Shown: in pieces, positions 5,812 to 5,952 of the stretch
Layout: every line of letters begins with the position of its first letter
Position numbering within the stretch: position 1 is the first letter of the stretch
NCBI GenBank assembly: GCA_007128275.1
Contig: SKXR01000210.1
Coordinates: 1-5,952 of the forward strand
DNA: 5,952 nt
Source: Kiritimatiellia bacterium
GTDB lineage: Bacteria; Verrucomicrobiota; Kiritimatiellia; SLAD01
Direction: 5' to 3'
The notes under the pieces: model-generated
Told to the model about the DNA's origin: nothing
What the model saw: the letters and a program-made list of their open reading frames with translations, nothing else
Database searches by the model: none
Position numbers and translations under genes: made by a program

Positions 5812-5919
5812 AACCTGGAGGGCGGAGTTATACGACGCCGCGACGACGGGGGGAATCCGGTCATGATCCAGTTGCGGACACCTCGGTCTCCGGTCTCGCA
5901 TAGCTCGACCCTCCAGGTT
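5812..5919. repeat. 108-bp imperfect palindrome with perfect 11-bp inverted ends
   Basis: AACCTGGAGGG (5812-5822) and CCCTCCAGGTT (5909-5919) are perfect inverted repeats. The symmetry continues inward: the arms 5812-5840 and 5891-5919 match at 23 of 29 positions. It also continues outward as TGTCA (5803-5807) against TGACA (5921-5925), after unequal short spacers. Transcribed, it would fold into a long stem. There is no open reading frame inside. It could be a MITE-like non-autonomous element, a REP-type dispersed repeat or a structured RNA. Confidence 0.6.
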
Positions 5920-5952
5920 CTGACAAGAAGACAGGGGCATAGAAATAATGAC

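Larger units (their letters stand above)
5468..5952. other. Gene-free, repeat-rich right flank
   Basis: No credible protein gene, tRNA or rRNA is visible after the rlmN stop. The region holds a small hairpin next to the stop, paired GGGGACAGG motifs at 5504-5547, their inverted counterparts at 5707-5760, a 10-bp tandem duplication at 5759-5778 and a 108-bp imperfect palindrome at 5812-5919. The 156 bases between the two motif groups (5551-5706) have mixed composition and no recognised content. The layout looks like the debris of small non-autonomous mobile or REP-like elements. Confidence 0.6.

Noticed and set aside
1..5952. CRISPR array, tRNA/rRNA genes, toxin-antitoxin or phage-defence genes
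   Set aside because: I looked on both strands and saw no regularly spaced repeat-spacer units, no cloverleaf-like sequence and no small paired genes. The four genes account for nearly all of the coding potential.

Overview
The window looks like a chromosomal segment from a GC-rich environmental bacterium. It holds four complete protein genes that leave few gaps, flanked on both sides by gene-free DNA rich in short repeats. Three of the genes are ordinary housekeeping types: a fatty-acid condensing enzyme (FabF), sigma-54 (RpoN) and the rRNA/tRNA methyltransferase RlmN. Sigma-54 argues for a Gram-negative or candidate-phylum lineage. The mix of short repeats and the RlmN style would fit a Planctomycetes/Hydrogenedentes-like genome, but this is a guess from general resemblance and no marker here fixes the phylum.

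Layout. Positions 1-444 are non-coding. They carry GGGGACAG-type motifs, a three-unit 10-bp tandem repeat, a small hairpin and, near the end, a strong promoter candidate (a perfect TATAAT next to a 9-bp inverted repeat). Positions 445-1383 (+) encode a membrane-anchored alpha/beta hydrolase. A convergent gap (1384-1478) with two GC hairpins separates it from fabF, read on the minus strand (2741-1479). A 198-bp divergent gap (2742-2939) holds a plausible rpoN promoter. rpoN (2940-4370, +) and rlmN (4382-5467, +) form a tight two-gene operon. Positions 5468-5952 are non-coding again. They contain direct and inverted copies of the GGGGACAG motif, a 10-bp duplication, and a 108-bp imperfect palindrome with perfect 11-bp ends.

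How the genes relate. FabF elongates acyl chains. RpoN redirects RNA polymerase to -24/-12 promoters that need an activator ATPase. RlmN modifies 23S rRNA A2503 and some tRNAs. The hydrolase probably cleaves an ester at the membrane. Only rpoN and rlmN are clearly co-transcribed; the other two are independent units. I do not see a defence system, CRISPR array, RNA gene or intact transposase. The most interesting material is the repeat content of the flanks and a 7-bp x 3 repeat that sits in frame inside rlmN.
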